Positions 31,321 through 43,474 of a stretch of DNA of 64,000 nucleotides are shown piece after piece. The notes under the pieces were generated by a model. It saw nothing but the letters and a program-made list of their open reading frames with translations, was not told the DNA's origin and did not search any database. Position 1 is the stretch's first letter, and each line of letters starts with the position of its first letter. A program made the position numbers and the translations under genes. This stretch comes from Agarophyton chilense. Its lineage: Eukaryota; Rhodophyta; Florideophyceae; Gracilariales; Gracilariaceae. The DNA is taken from assembly GCA_030374765.1 (NCBI GenBank), contig JARGXX010000129.1, forward strand, positions 992,001 through 1,056,000, written 5' to 3'.

Positions 31321-32734
31321 AATTCAGGCACCCAACTCGATGTGCTCCCTACGCGCCGTGATACCCAGCTCAAAGGCACTGTACAGACGCATTTTCGTTT
31401 GCAAATCAGAGCTCTCCGTTTCCTCTCTCCCCCAATCTCCTACGTGGCCGCAACTCGAGATCCTTTTCCTCAAATGCACGTCCGCCAAGTCCACAGGAGG
31501 TACACATTGTGTGCATTCCCGCTATTTTGAAACCCCTTTGAACACAATTATGCCCGAAATGATGTAGATCATCACTCGTCCACTTCCCCGGGCCACCGGC
31601 AGGAAATCATCTAGAATACATCGATTCCTCATCTAAGATCAATTCCGCAGCCAGTTTCATATCGCAATATAATGAATAAAAAATCAGTACGTTAGCTTTT
31701 AATGTGCATTAATTTGTTTTCTTTTCTTTATTGATAATATTTTATTATTCGTGCTCTCAAGTTTCAAAAGATTCGTTTGAACCTCAACAAAAAACGATGC
31801 AAACTTTAACGTATTCAAAATATGAAAAACTCGTTATAAAAAAAATACAGGCACATGGCGCAAAGAAAAACTTCCAACTTCATCCAGATGTTTTAATTCT
31901 GAACATAACCACGTTTATAACATTATAGGATCCAATACGTTCGAGATTCCCTAGTACTATTTGTCTACAGGTCCAAGAACGACTCATATATAAGTAGCAG
32001 TTTTAGAACTGCAGCCATAATGGATATAAATTCTAGCCCTGGAGTTTGTTTATGTCAATTCAAGACATGCATTTTACTTAGGAGGCTTTTGCACAGAGTG
32101 AAAACGAATGTACTTGATCCCAGAAAGAGAGAATAAGCAGTATTTTTATACATTTCTCTACTTTATTTACCGGAAAAGTAAAAAGCAGAAAATATAAGAT
32201 TCATACTGTGTTTTTTCTACTATAACTATCTAATACTTATTACAAATGCTAGTAGAAAAAGGGTTCAGCCGATTTTGAAGTGAAAAAATACGGACTGTCT
32301 TCTCTATCGACATTATTAGTTGGAGATGTTCAGACCATGTTTTAGTTTTACTACAGAAGGTGGTGAATTACTGTTCTTTAGAAGGAAACCACTTGGTAAC
32401 TATTTTTTTGAAGAACTTTAGATTGAACCTGAAAAAGTACCGTCCGCAAACCCAAAACTACAGCTCTAAATCCTTTTCTATAGCGATGGAGTCCAAATTT
32501 GCTTAAGATAGTATATAAGCAGCTAGAATATCATAATTTTAGTGCTACAGTGTTGTTTATTGCGATTTGTACTGATGAGTGGCAATGAGGGGCTGACTTC
32601 AACACATACTAGTAATATCTAAGTTCTAGCACACGGGGGAAGTATCAGAGACCATGGTATACGAGTATCGTTAACGCCACCACTCTGACATATTCTAAAA
32701 TTCGAGAAGATGAAAAGAGCGGTCTGAAGAGAGT
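31321..32734. other. AT-rich spacer without recognisable gene
   Basis: Base composition drops sharply compared with the gene island. Only short frames without recognisable motifs are present. It may be very old transposon remains. Confidence 0.6.
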
Positions 32735-33306
32735 TTTAGTATAAATCAAAACGGTAGCGGGGGTGTAAGACCTTTAGGTTCTAGGTAGTGCAACGGGAGC
32801 CACTTATAAGGCGGAGATAGAAGATACTTGTAAGGTGAAACAGCACCAGCCACTGAAGGGTGAAACAGCACCAGCCACTGAAGGGTGAAACAGAATTGGC
32901 AGGCTTACTGACACCACGTTGATAGACGGTGATACACAGCACATGAGGGTCCCGTAAACTGTAAGGACACTAGACTTGCCTTTATGATGGATTGTTGAAA
33001 CCGAAAAGGGTAACAGTAGTCTACAAGGTGATTAACTTTACGATAGTGACCGAGGTTGCTATTCTTGGTAACGATATATATCTCAATGGCCACTCGACGT
33101 ACTGTGGCGCTCCCCGCCACGTGGCCATGGGGAGGTTCACTGAAGGGGTCCCTCCCTATCTAATTCATTCTTTTTATCTAATACTAAGTTAGCGATAAGC
33201 TATCCTAAGTGCGAACTAAACCACTGTAGTACACGGATCATGCCGGCAACCATCCAGGTTCAACACGTGGCATCATTACCTCCGTGGTGTAGCTCACTAT
33301 ACTACA
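32735..33306 (-). repeat. 3' LTR of chromovirus 2
   Basis: Alignable to 9265-9813 and 60190-60737; ends ...ACTATACTACA. The minus strand upstream of it is purine-rich (AGGATGGGGATC, 33307-33318), fitting a polypurine tract. Contains a perfect 25-bp tandem duplication (32841-32865 and 32866-32890), unit starting CAGCACCAGCC. Confidence 0.8.
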
Positions 33307-34037
33307 GATCCCCATCCTAGCGACAGCCACGCCCCGTGGCAGTACCTTAGTGCGTTCGCCAGTGCGGTAGACCACAGTGCCGTAGTGGCCAGCGCGAGAT
33401 GCACTATACCGTTTGGTAATGCCGCGCGGTGAGCCGAACGGTTTCGATCACCTTCATGGCGCTTGAGATTCATCCCCCGTGGTTGGCCGTAACGGCTTCG
33501 CAATTACGCTTCCCTCGACGGTTGCCAATGCTGGCCTGAATTTCATGTACGAATCGGTTTTTGTCTCGTTCTCCGTTGCAGGTTTCGTTGGTGCTCCGTG
33601 CCAGACGTCCGTCACACCTCGTTGGGTTCTTCTCCGTTTCTTCTTCCTTCGTCGTGCGTTACCCTCTTGGTATCATTGTTTCAGTTCGTCTCCTCTCCAA
33701 TCTCTTTTCGTACCGTACTGTTTGGCTGGCATTGGTTGCGATGCGCGCAGATTCCTTGAAACCTCGTGGTGGTAGTCGAATTTCCGCCGGAGGTTCAACC
33801 GAGCACGGTGATGGCTCTTGCCGTGTGTCCAACCCGATCACAGGTGTGGTTTCCGTGTCGATGGGGCTCCTTCGATTCTTTTCCGCTCAATCAGCGGAGA
33901 ATTCGAGCACCTCCGAAATCACATTGCACGACCGTCATGATTTACATCGGGTTCGAGAGCCTACCGTCGATGGGTACATAGACCCTGGTGCCGAGGGAAT
34001 ACCTAGCCGGTCTGTTTTTCCATTCCGGTTGGCCACC
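33307..34037. other. Region between 3' LTR and antisense ORF of chromovirus 2
   Basis: Only short frames on both strands and no recognisable domain. By position it corresponds to the antisense ORF's upstream region in chromovirus 1, but it is longer here. Confidence 0.4.
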
Positions 34038-35977
34038 ATGTCTGGTAAGCGTCCCGCAATGCGAACCGCAGCCGTGGTATCTCGGAGCCTCTGACCCGCT
34101 CTCGCTCGCGAAGTCGTGGTCGTGGCCAGTCCGATACCGCTCCGGTTTTCCCTTCATCACCAATCCCTGGCGAGGTATTTTGTTTCCTTCCGCGGTCCGA
34201 GCAAAACGATCCTTAATTATTCAACAGCCTCCGTCGGTGACCCTTAACTCTTATGGTCTGCTCCCGAAGGAACTCAACCCACTGCATTTGGAGGCCACCT
34301 CTGGGCCTGTCCCGATTAACACCGCTGGCTCGGGTTCGCAGTTTAAACATCCCACCCTTCCTGGTAATGCCTCATGCCACCGTTGGGACAGCCACCACCT
34401 TGATGCAGTGCCACTAGCTCCACAAATGCGTTCCAGGGAGAATCGCTCCCGTTCCGGGAGACAGGCTTGCGTTCAGAAGCGTCAGCAGCATTCACCGTTT
34501 CGGTTTTTCATCCCTAACACCATCCCAAGCAATCTGCCGTATCTGCAGTGTACGGATTAGTTCTTCTACTTCCGCTACCTGGTGGGGGTGGGACTGTTGC
34601 ACCGTATCGGTCGGTTCACTAATTGGCTGAAACTTGAATTCGAGAGGGTGATATTCAACACACCCTTCGATAAGATTCAATGGTTGTATCGTGACCATTG
34701 GGGTGAGGACGCTTCCACCGAGGCCCGTGTCAGTTGTCGGAGTAGTCTCGACCGTATCATGCAGGGTTTTCACTGAACGGAGTTCTTTTCTCAAACGACT
34801 GAGAATCGCCGCAAATGGTATGTTACCCCTCCTGATTGGTGGGAGGGCTACGAGGTATCTCATTGGTTGTGCGTCCCGACTCCTCCCGTGCTGGCCTACT
34901 TGGGCAGCAATTGCGACCGAAGCGAGGGGTATTACCATATCATTTGGTCTGTGGCTCTCGCGTAGTGGGCCGTTCTGGTTGCCCTTCTCGCTTTGAAGGC
35001 CTCCCGCGACGGTATTACTGGAGACAGCTTTTGATCCGACCCTCGAATTACTAACCACGGTTTCTCACCTGTTCGTCGTATCTTCCGGATTCCTCGCTCC
35101 ACCGTGGATCTGATCCGCCAAATTGTTTTGGAGTAAAATCTCCTTAGTACGGAAGACACTGTCGCCCAGTCGCCCAGCTGGAGACTTACTTGGAGGTGTC
35201 TCTGTCACATCCATGGAAAGATGACCAATGTTGAGAAGTTTGGGACTTCGAGATGCTAGCCACCCCCAGTGAGGCGAACTGGGTATTACCAGGCGAGGAG
35301 CCTATTGTTGGGTCCTCTCAGCCCTTAACCCATGAACTGGAGGCTCCGGAAGGCATTACCTCCGTCTCCGCTACCGCCACACCTGTTGGTTCCGCTGGTC
35401 TTTCTTCTTTCTGTGTTCCCCGTTCGGTTTCTGCTCTTTTTAGTGGACCTGCACAGTCCCTTATGGTGAATCATACCACCGCTGTCGGTTGTGAGCCTGT
35501 TACAGCTCCTGCCATTAGTGGTGTGCTCATGAGAATCCACCGCGTTTGCATCTCTCGTCACGCGGAATATATCGTCGTTTTCAATAAGAAGTTTGCCTTC
35601 CGTAATCGGTTCCAGAACGGGATGTATCAGGCGGTCACGCATCACATCGCGGATCTCAGCACCGTTTCGGAACAAGCGGATACCTCGAGCGACCTGGGCA
35701 CCACTGCTTGTTCTTTGTTGGCTTCCGCCAGCAATTACTCAATGGCTAATATGCCGATGCCCATACCTGCCTCTTCGTCTTTCCCTACCGCTCCTTACCC
35801 TTCCGGTACCTCTTCCGGTCTCCCGCAGTTACCTCCGAGGCCTTAAGGTTCTGCCCCCTCTTGGTCTAGTGCGGGCTCACAGTCTCAGACTCCGAACTTT
35901 CCTGGTACCCGTTTCGGGCTTTCTGGAGCACCTTCTATCACTCCTTGTGTGGATCCTCTCCTGGAGGTGCCCTTGTA
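34038..35977 (+). pseudogene. Antisense ORF of chromovirus 2, homologous to 14530-16398
   Basis: The plus strand, opposite to gag-pol, carries a broken homologue of the antisense ORF of chromovirus 1. The start MSGKRP at 34038 corresponds to MAGRQRP. A middle part near 34840-35000 (WWEGYEVSHWLCVPTPPVLAYLGS, then WAVLVALLALKAS) corresponds to WWSSVEVCRGCYVQLPPVVSYLGS and WAVRAAAYILWEA. The C-terminal frame 35253-35846, with a stop and continuation to 35977, is Ser/Pro/Thr-rich. Stops and frameshifts occur at several points. Conservation at protein level with DNA divergence implies past selection on this strand. Confidence 0.6.
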
Positions 35978-36129
35978 GATTTCTTAGCATACAATAAACT
36001 TGTACTTCTTCTTGATGATACCTTTCCTTTCTCTCCGCGCCGATTAATCGCACAGTGAATGTCTTTCCTCCCCCTCCTTAGCGGACTGCACCAGTGTATG
36101 TCGTTATCGATCGGTTGGCGGGGGTTCGT

Positions 36130-37764
36130 TGAGCCTGCGCCAGTACCGTAATCGGAAGTTGCGTGGTATATGATGAGGACGTTTCAATGTGTCATCTCTA
36201 AGGCCATAGCCATAGAACCGAATGCAGTATCAAAGATCTGCTGGCGTTCGTTTCTGACCTACAATGGTGTCGATCGCGCATTAGGGGGCTGGGACCTCAA
36301 GGTGCCCGCTTATTTCAGGTGCGGAGCCCTGCTTTTGGGCTTCTTGGGTTGTCATAGGGTCTGTATTTTTCTTCAGATCTTGCGATTGAACTCTGCCCAT
36401 ACCACTTGTTGAATCCTGTTGTGCGGTTATCGTGTTAACGGCTGGGTTCAGGGTCTTGCCACCTTTCCTAGGGTTTATTAAGACCCGATGTACCGATACG
36501 GTGTTTTTCAGTCCATCCATTCGAACCGTGACGGTTTGCTCATTCACTGATATTTCCTCATATGGTCCTGTATACTGAGGGGATAGCCCCGACTTGATGT
36601 CAGCATCGATACGAATATCGTCTCTTTCCTCGGATGGTGTTAGTCTCGATCCACTGGTAGGGATATCAATGAAGACATAGCCTCCGGTTTCCACCGTGGT
36701 ATTCCTCTCCACCCCTTGGTCTTAGTAGGCCTTATAATGCTTCTGGGCTACTGTCAATTTGGCATTTGTTTTATTTAGGATTGTCCTGAGCTTGTTGAGT
36801 ATGTTTTTCTTGACCTGAGCGGAAGTAAGTGTACCAGCCGCTTGGTAGTTCCAGGGTTCTCGTTGAAGGATCATACCATGAAGTGTCCGTGAGAGGACCA
36901 AGTCGAAGGGAATAGTCTGTGTAGATCGGTGTACCAGAAGGTTATAGGCATATGTTAGGGGCTGTACGTAATCCGCCCATCTAGTTTGGTGTTCTTCTAC
37001 ATAGTGCCGTATTCTTTCCACGAGGGTTTTGTTGAAACGTTTCACTTGGCCGTTTCTCTGCGGATGGTACGCCGTGGTGAAGCAATGCCTCAACCCAAGC
37101 ATGCTACGTACTGCTTCAAAGAACTTCCATGCTAAGTTCGAACCATTGTCGGGGAGTAGGTACATTGGGGCCTCGTACGGTATACCCAATTATTCAAGAA
37201 GCCTCTTGCCAAGACCGTCTAGGTTGTGCTTTTAAGGGGTACGGCCCTTGCGAGTTTGGAAAACCGATCGTTGATGACAATCACGAATCGACCACCCTCT
37301 GAGGTTTCTAGAAGTGGGCCCAGAATGTCGATAGCTACAAATTTCAAGGGCTTAGGTGCGGGGAAAAGCTTCGGGTACTTCCTGTGCTTTCTTTATCCAC
37401 CTCGGGTCTTCACACACGAGGCGCAGCAAGCCATATAGGTATAAATATCGTGGGCCATATGGGGCCAGTAGAAGTCTTTTCTCAAGGTAAAATAGAACCG
37501 TGTGGCTCCTGGGTGACCTGCCAGTGTTGGGTAATGCCCTAAATACAGTACTTTCAGGCCTAGAGACTCTGGTACCACCTTCTGCAGTGCTCCCTCCAAG
37601 GTAGAACGACCCACTACGTAACCTTCATGGTCAATATTGAACTGCAATCCTTTGATGCCAACTTGGTTGCTCATTGTCTTGCAGTAGGTGTGCGTAGCTT
37701 TCGTTGGCAAGAGTTCCGCTCGAGTTATGGGATTGTTCTCTTCTATTTCGATAGATCCTACCAT
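36130..37764 (-). pseudogene. Chromovirus 2 integrase with chromodomain remnant
   Basis: 37764-37393 holds the zinc region (GHPGATRFYFTLRKDFYWPHMAHDIYTYMACCASCVKTRGG). 37189-36722 holds the end of the core (LLPDNGSNL, second Asp; TTAYHPQRNGQVKRFNKTL, with Glu replaced by Lys; THRSTQTIPFDLVLSRT-like). 36712-36281 gives the SH3-like GPYEEISVNEQTVTV. Beyond its stop, other frames encode chromodomain pieces (AIDTIVGQKRTPAD and YGYGLRDDTLKRPHHIPRN). Frameshifts near 37200-37390. Confidence 0.75.
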
Positions 37765-38074
37765 TTCGGGTGATTCCTCCCTTTGTCCTTCTTCATCATC
37801 CTATAGTCGTTTTTGTTAGCCCTTACCAAAACGTTTGTGCAAGCTGAATCGTAAAGCATGGTACGTCATCTTCTACCGGTTCTGTGTCCAGCCCATCGGT
37901 ATTTAATCAGGACCTCGAATCAGCAACGTTATATTTTATACCAGGACGGCATTGGAAATCATTTTCAAACTCCAAGAGTCGTAGTCTCCATTGATTTAAC
38001 CGTCCGGAGGCTTCTGCAAGACCTAATATCCACCGTAGGGCTTCGTGACCCGTAATTACATTAAAACGGGCACC

Positions 38075-39080
38075 TCATGGGTAGAGTCGCAGCATCAAAA
38101 AGCTCCATATCACAGAAAGGCATTCTTTTCTCGTGACATAATAGTTTTGTTCCTTCGGTGTGAGCGCTTGGCCCCAATAACCAATTGGTGCCCTTGATTT
38201 ATCGTCCTGCTCCTGCATTTGACAGCGACCAATCTGGGCGTCCAAGGAATCAGTATCCAATGTGTATGACTTTCCCGTCTTCTCTAATGCCAATATAAGA
38301 GGTGGAAGCAGCGCCCCTTTCAATATATGTATGGCGTATTCTAGATATAGAAACCTTTCTGGTTATCTTTTTGGGAGACGTCTGTTTAGAGAGGCTGCTA
38401 TCTTTGCGAAGCCTTTGATAAAACTGCGGTAGACGTTGCAAAAACATATGAAGGAGCGTATATCCTTTTAGGTTCTCTGGTTTTTTGCTTCTTGTAACAC
38501 TCTGAGGTTTCGTTTGGCTATATGGAGTGTTCCTGGGCTGATTTTGTAGTCTGGACACTCCTTTTTCTGGTCGAAGGACATAAACTTCTTTGACTTCAGA
38601 GTTACTACCACCTTTTTCAGGAGATCCAGTACGGTCCGAACGTGTTTGTGGTGTTCCTCTACGGTCCTGGAGTGGACCACCACGTCGTCTCTATACACCA
38701 ATGCGGTTTTCCAGCCGATTTTCGACAGTATTATGCCAACAGCCCGTTGGAAAGTTGATGACGCATTTTGTAAACCTAAATGCATTCTCTGGAATCGGTA
38801 GAGGCCAGCAAGACATGAGAACGCAGTTTTATCTCTGTCCTTCTCAGGTATCTCTTTTTTCCAATAACCGCAGTTGGCATCTCGTGTAGTGAATGTATTT
38901 AGGTCCCTTGGAGAATCTATGCATTCATTTCATTCTTGGTATTGGATACAAGTCTCTTACCGTAACAGCATTCAACTTCCGATAGTCGATAGTCGATACA
39001 GAACCGCATTTGGGTTTCTCTCGTTTTTGCACAAGCACCACAGGGCTTGCCCATTCCGCATTTGCAGGTTCAATCACACT
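38075..39080 (-). pseudogene. Chromovirus 2 reverse transcriptase and RNase H
   Basis: RT: the frame 38785-38468 contains HLGLQNASSTFQRAVGIILSKIGW and ALVYRDDVVVHS (catalytic YRDD). Upstream pieces to 39080 include the 'SPVVLV.KRE' region in other frames. RNase H: 38323-38075 contains YTLDTDSLDAQIG, APIGYWGQALTPKEQNYYVTRKECLSVIWSF. Multiple frame breaks. Confidence 0.75.
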
Positions 39081-39117
39081 TTCACGGAACATTCTCTGCA
39101 TCTCCTGTACCTATACC

Positions 39118-40199
39118 TCACGGGCTTTTGGCCCGGTACGTTACGGTTGCTGATGAGTAGGCTTGGTGCCTGCCCCCAATTCTATGCGATGCTGGATTGC
39201 TTCTATCGCATTCAGCCGTCCCGACCACATGGTTTCGAACGGCTCCAGTAGGAGGAGTATCCTTTTTTCGGTTTCTTTTAGCTTTAAGGCCGATATTTGC
39301 TTTTTTCCAGTCATTTACCCTCTCTACTTCCTTCTTGGTGTCGGTCTTCTCTCCGGTCTCGGCGTTATCTTTTACCTCCTTGTTCTCAATCCCCCTCGCC
39401 TCCCCCTCCTTATCGTTCACGTTCACGTGAGACCATGATGGTTTCATTGGGAAGATGTGACTTAGTGCCGGGAGCGCTGAGCCGATAACGTTATTTTTGG
39501 GGATCTTTACCGTGTGGTTGCTAAAGCTGCTAAGTTATTCCTTGAAGAGTTTGTGCGGTACATTCTCGACAATTTCAGTTGCCATCAAGGTCGTGTGTTT
39601 ATCCATTAACCTGGCATGGTTCTGAAGGGATACCATACCTGGTCGTAAGGATATGACTTGTACTACCATTTAGTGGGAAGGTGCAATGGGCATTCTGTGG
39701 GCTAACCGGACCTCATTGGATATTGTACATTCTGGTTGATTTTCAATCTCCCGTCTGGTGTCCTGTTTCTGGGGTCCTAGGCGTTTACCAATCATGGCCA
39801 TGCGGGGTCCATTGTTGAAAAGAACCGTCTGGGATCTGGGGAATTACTCCGGATGTGGCGGTCGATAAACGATGTCTCCAGAATGTAGTCCGTCGCCAGT
39901 TGGTTGATCACGATAAAACGAACCCTTACCTTTAGGTTTCTAGCTATGACCATGAGGGTAAGGTAACAACGGACCGCAAGAGGTCTCTTGTTACCATCCA
40001 CGAGTGGGCTCTGCAATATGCAGGGCTGGATGCTGTCCAACATCTTTGGTGGTAATAGTCTGGTATTCACCGGACTGGGTCCCGTTCCTGTATCCAGGAT
40101 GGTAACACATGGAACAAACTGGATAGTAGTAAACCCAAGGATTTGGTTTACCTTGTGTTTACTGTGTTTGAAGGAGCATATAGTGACTGGGTCATCCAT
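39118..40199 (-). pseudogene. Chromovirus 2 protease and charged spacer
   Basis: The frame 40199-39792 contains VTILDTGTGPSPVNTRLLP, a retropepsin active-site motif aligned with VLDTGAGPNFV of chromovirus 1. The frame 39447-39118 is a Lys/Glu-rich spacer before RT. Stops occur between them. Confidence 0.65.
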
Positions 40200-40486
40200 A
40201 ACCTAATCCTCTCCAGTGACCAATAGGTATTAATCCATACTTGAACCATATAGTATTGGAAGGCCTTTTGAGTGGGCCCGGTGGGATGTATCCTTCACTC
40301 CAACCGGTTGGCGTTTTCCGCCTCGTGGTCGGGCTCAGCTTCCTGAGTTCCGTCCGTGATAAATTTCACCTGTTGAGGTGATACAGGGGTCGCATTCGCG
40401 TTCCTCTCAGAGCGATCAGCTGCGGATTAGGGACCGAAGACTTCACGTTGGTTCTGCTGCCGCACCTGTATGAGCATGGATCTTGT

Positions 40487-40984
40487 CTAGGGAGCCACGC
40501 TGCTACACTGCGTCGCCACATATTGTGTAGATAAACAAAACCAGCAAAGGAAGGTGCCTGTTGCGGGGTCTCCTAATGCCGTTGTGGTTGGGTTTGGTTG
40601 CACCTTATTAGGGAGTGCCATTGCCGTTGCCGTTCTGTATAAGGGCCGCCCACCAACTTCGTTAGCATATGGTACTTCCAAAACCGGGTGGGGTGGAGCG
40701 GAGACCATCGTTGAAGGAGTCGACGGTTGTTCCATCGGTATCCTACCCGGTACTGAACTCGACCAGTTGGAACTGGGAAACGAATGTTCACCGACCTGAG
40801 AGGTGTCGATGAGATGGATCGTTTGACCATGAGTTGTGTGCTTGGCTGATCCTTCATCGGTCGTGGACGCTTCTTTGATACCGAAGACTGGCCGTTTCGG
40901 TTTATTCTTTGTCCCCTTCGGTGTGGGAGCCACTGTCTTTTTCCACATTCGTAGGGTATCTCCAAGGCCCTGTGCATAGGTCTG
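40487..40984 (-). pseudogene. Chromovirus 2 gag, C-terminal part
   Basis: Contains TYAQGLGDTLRMW, aligned with QFARAEGEALRA of chromovirus 1 gag, a basic Pro-rich region, and a degraded zinc knuckle CWFCLSTQYVATQC near 40500. The N-terminal part of this gag is 17.6 kb to the right. Confidence 0.65.
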
Positions 40985-41001
40985 TGTTCTCGGAATGCTA
41001 G
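40985..41001 (+). repeat. Left terminal inverted repeat
   Basis: TGTTCTCGGAATGCTAG, exact reverse complement of 58553-58569. Followed by CTAG repeats at about 41011-41022 and 41069. Confidence 0.8.
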
Positions 41002-41231
41002 ATAAGTGTGCTAGATAGCTAGTTTTGTAAATAAAAAGCCAAAAAATCAAAGACTTTTGCAGATTGCGCTAGTTCGGCACCTGAAAAAAAAATTTTGGAA
41101 ATAAGAACTCCATGCATCTTAGTGTTTTGACGACTTAATGCAGTTTAATCTGCATTTGCAGTTTACTGGTCACTTTTGACCGCTCTAGGTGGAGATCCAT
41201 ACCAAGGCAGTCGTCAGTACCTTCTACCTCA

Positions 41232-41883
41232 TTACTGGCCCTTTTGCTTACTAGGCTCCAGCGTTCCACCGGGAGGGTATTTGATGTTGAAGAAGTCCAC
41301 CACCGCATTCTCAACCTCGTCCACCTCCCCACGGCTCAAGTTCCTCACACCCGGCTGCCCCACCACACACACATTCCCACCCTTCTTCTCCACATCCTTA
41401 CCAACCCTCCTCTTCTTCAGCCGACTCTCTCCAACTCCTCCCCCTTTCTATTCCTCTCTCCCCTTCTTCATCCCAGCCGGCTCCCCGCGTCTCCCTGGCG
41501 TCACCAGCGACCCTTTCGCTCTCCCCCTCTCCTCTCCCACCTCCTTCAACACCTTCCGCGCACCCGAAATCTCCCCCACCCCTTCCATGTGCACTTCCAA
41601 CACCTTCACACGCCTCTTCAGTTCCTCATTCGCCCTCCACAGCTTCCCCATCTCGAGCCCCATGGGGATCAGCTCGACATCGCCAACGCCCGCGAAAGCT
41701 ATCGACAAGAGCCACCGCAAGCGCAAGCGCACTCACCTTAGTGCGGCCAGTAGTACCCGCAGCCTCCCACACAGCACCCCCCCTCGAAAATCCTCTCGCC
41801 CACCTCCGGCCTTTTATCTCCTTTTTTTGACCCGCTTTTCGCGCGCGCTCGCCCAATTTCAGTACCCTCGTACACCCCTGCAT
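41232..41883 (-). CDS. Small basic coiled-coil protein, probably spliced
   Basis: Purine-rich coding strand is minus. A frame from 41883 (MQGCTRVLK, Lys/Arg-rich) reaches a consensus donor (AAG then GTGAGT) near 41730. Resuming after CTCGAG gives MGKLWRANEELKRRVKVLEVHM..., an amphipathic helix. Another frame near the left end reads well as protein (RNLSRGEVDEVENAVVDFFNIKYPPGGTLEPSKQKGQ, stop at 41232), so at least one more intron or a frameshift is needed. Not recognised. It is the leftmost gene of the transposon. The pyrimidine-rich plus-strand ORF over the same bases is a shadow. Confidence 0.4.
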
Positions 41884-42273
41884 CTACGCTCCAGATTCCC
41901 TTCACCACACTCATTGCTCACTCACACACTCCCATCCATATTCCTACACCTTCTATCATGTTCAGCGCTCCCTCACTACTCCCAATTTCATAGCCTTCTC
42001 ATTTATAGTAAATCACACTCATTCGTAGCACAAACCACCGATTACTCATAAGCCCTCTTTCCCGTATGACTTCCATAACAACACACACTCCTACACTTTT
42101 AACACGATAAACACCATTCAATATCAGAAATCTAACCTCCTTCCCAAAAACCCCTAACACCCATTCCTCCACAACCATACTCTTTCTCTATTTAATCACA
42201 TCTCCACACTCGCCACCCCCACCACTTCTTCAATTCCAAGCACACCGCACTCCAAACACCTTTCGCAATCAAC

Positions 42274-43098
42274 ATGACCGACTTTCTCACTGCCATCCCT
42301 TGCACCTCCGCCCCAGCCGTTATTGTCGGCAGAGGCCGAATCGGCACTTTGCTTCGCAACAACGGCACCCCACAAGATGCTTTTCTCTCAACTCAAGAAT
42401 TCATCTCCGCGCAATACATCCCCGACGGCCCCACTTTCTTCTGCGACAGAAATCATTCACTCGAAGACGTCATTCAATTCTGCCCTTCCTCCCGCAGAGA
42501 GGATCTGGTCTTCCTTCAGAACGGAAACATTCTCCCTCTTCTTTCAACCTATGGGCTCCAAAACTTCACCAAAGCCGTTCTCTTCCTCGCCGTCCCCTCC
42601 CTTAACGCACCCCCCGAGGACGGTGTCACCCTCCTCAGTCCCCATGGTCTCACAAATGCCACCGGCAAATGGGCTCCCGCACTCGCCAATCGCCTCAGTA
42701 CCGCAGGCCTCACTTGTCATGTCGTCGACCAGCCCTCCTGCTCTAAAGCTTACTACGAAAAACTCGTATGGATATCAGCTTTTAATCTCGTCGGCTCCTC
42801 TTATGGCTTTATTACAATGCACGAAGTTGCAGTACAACACCGCACAGTCGTTTCAACCATAATGAAAGAGCTCCTCGCCATCGTCACATCCGAAACAGGA
42901 ATCGCCTACAATTCAACAGAAACACTCCAAAGACTTCTGGCCCACGGAAAAACACTTACACAGTTCCCCACCTCGTTCTCAGACTTTGAGTTCCGGAACG
43001 TCTACTTCTACAACGTTTCTAACGCCCAAAAATCCATTGGAAACCGTGACCCCGCCCCTTTCCATACGAACTTCTTGAACGTCCTCCTCAATGGGTAG
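42274..43098 (+). CDS. Rossmann oxidoreductase, ketopantoate-reductase-like, plant/cyanobacterial type
   Basis: 274 residues, ATG in good context (CAACATGA). The N-terminal NAD(P)-binding fold is VIVGRGRIGTLL (GxGxxG, residues ~16-27). Then EDLVFLQNGNILPLL, a block typical of a family of photosynthetic organisms distantly related to PanE/ApbA. The C-terminal helical domain has YEKLVWISAFNLVGSSYGFITMHEV and a final FPTSFSDFEFRNVYFYNVS. The substrate is unknown. The frame is intact and an AATAAA follows at 43122. A metabolic gene inside a transposon is odd; capture from the host genome is likely. Confidence 0.72.
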   Translation: MTDFLTAIPCTSAPAVIVGRGRIGTLLRNNGTPQDAFLSTQEFISAQYIPDGPTFFCDRNHSLEDVIQFCPSSRREDLVFLQNGNILPLLSTYGLQNFTKAVLFLAVPSLNAPPEDGVTLLSPHGLTNATGKWAPALANRLSTAGLTCHVVDQPSCSKAYYEKLVWISAFNLVGSSYGFITMHEVAVQHRTVVSTIMKELLAIVTSETGIAYNSTETLQRLLAHGKTLTQFPTSFSDFEFRNVYFYNVSNAQKSIGNRDPAPFHTNFLNVLLNG

Positions 43099-43474
43099 TA
43101 CTTCATTCATATACCCCTTCCAATAAAAACAAGTCCTCCTTTTTAAAGCATATACCCATCTCCTTCGCTGCCTCGATAGAGACTGCTATCCGCACGACAC
43201 CACGTCAGAATATATGAAACGATATTAAGAATTGCTTCGTACATCACAAATCATCACTACAACCACTCTTCATAAATCTTCCAACTTTGCAATTAAGTCT
43301 GTACCCAATAACCGCTCCTACAGCCTATCAAAGGTTTTCATTCATAACAATTATTCATACTCCGCGACAGAGATACGGCAACAACCTAACAACTACTTTG
43401 ATCACTACATATATATATCCACCGATGACCACCCTACTTCATTGCGCTCAACATACTGTATCTCCTTCAAATCA

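Noticed and set aside
41176-42051. A 291-codon Pro/Ser/Thr-rich ORF on the plus strand
   Set aside because: It overlaps the better coiled-coil coding frames on the minus strand and looks like their pyrimidine-rich shadow.
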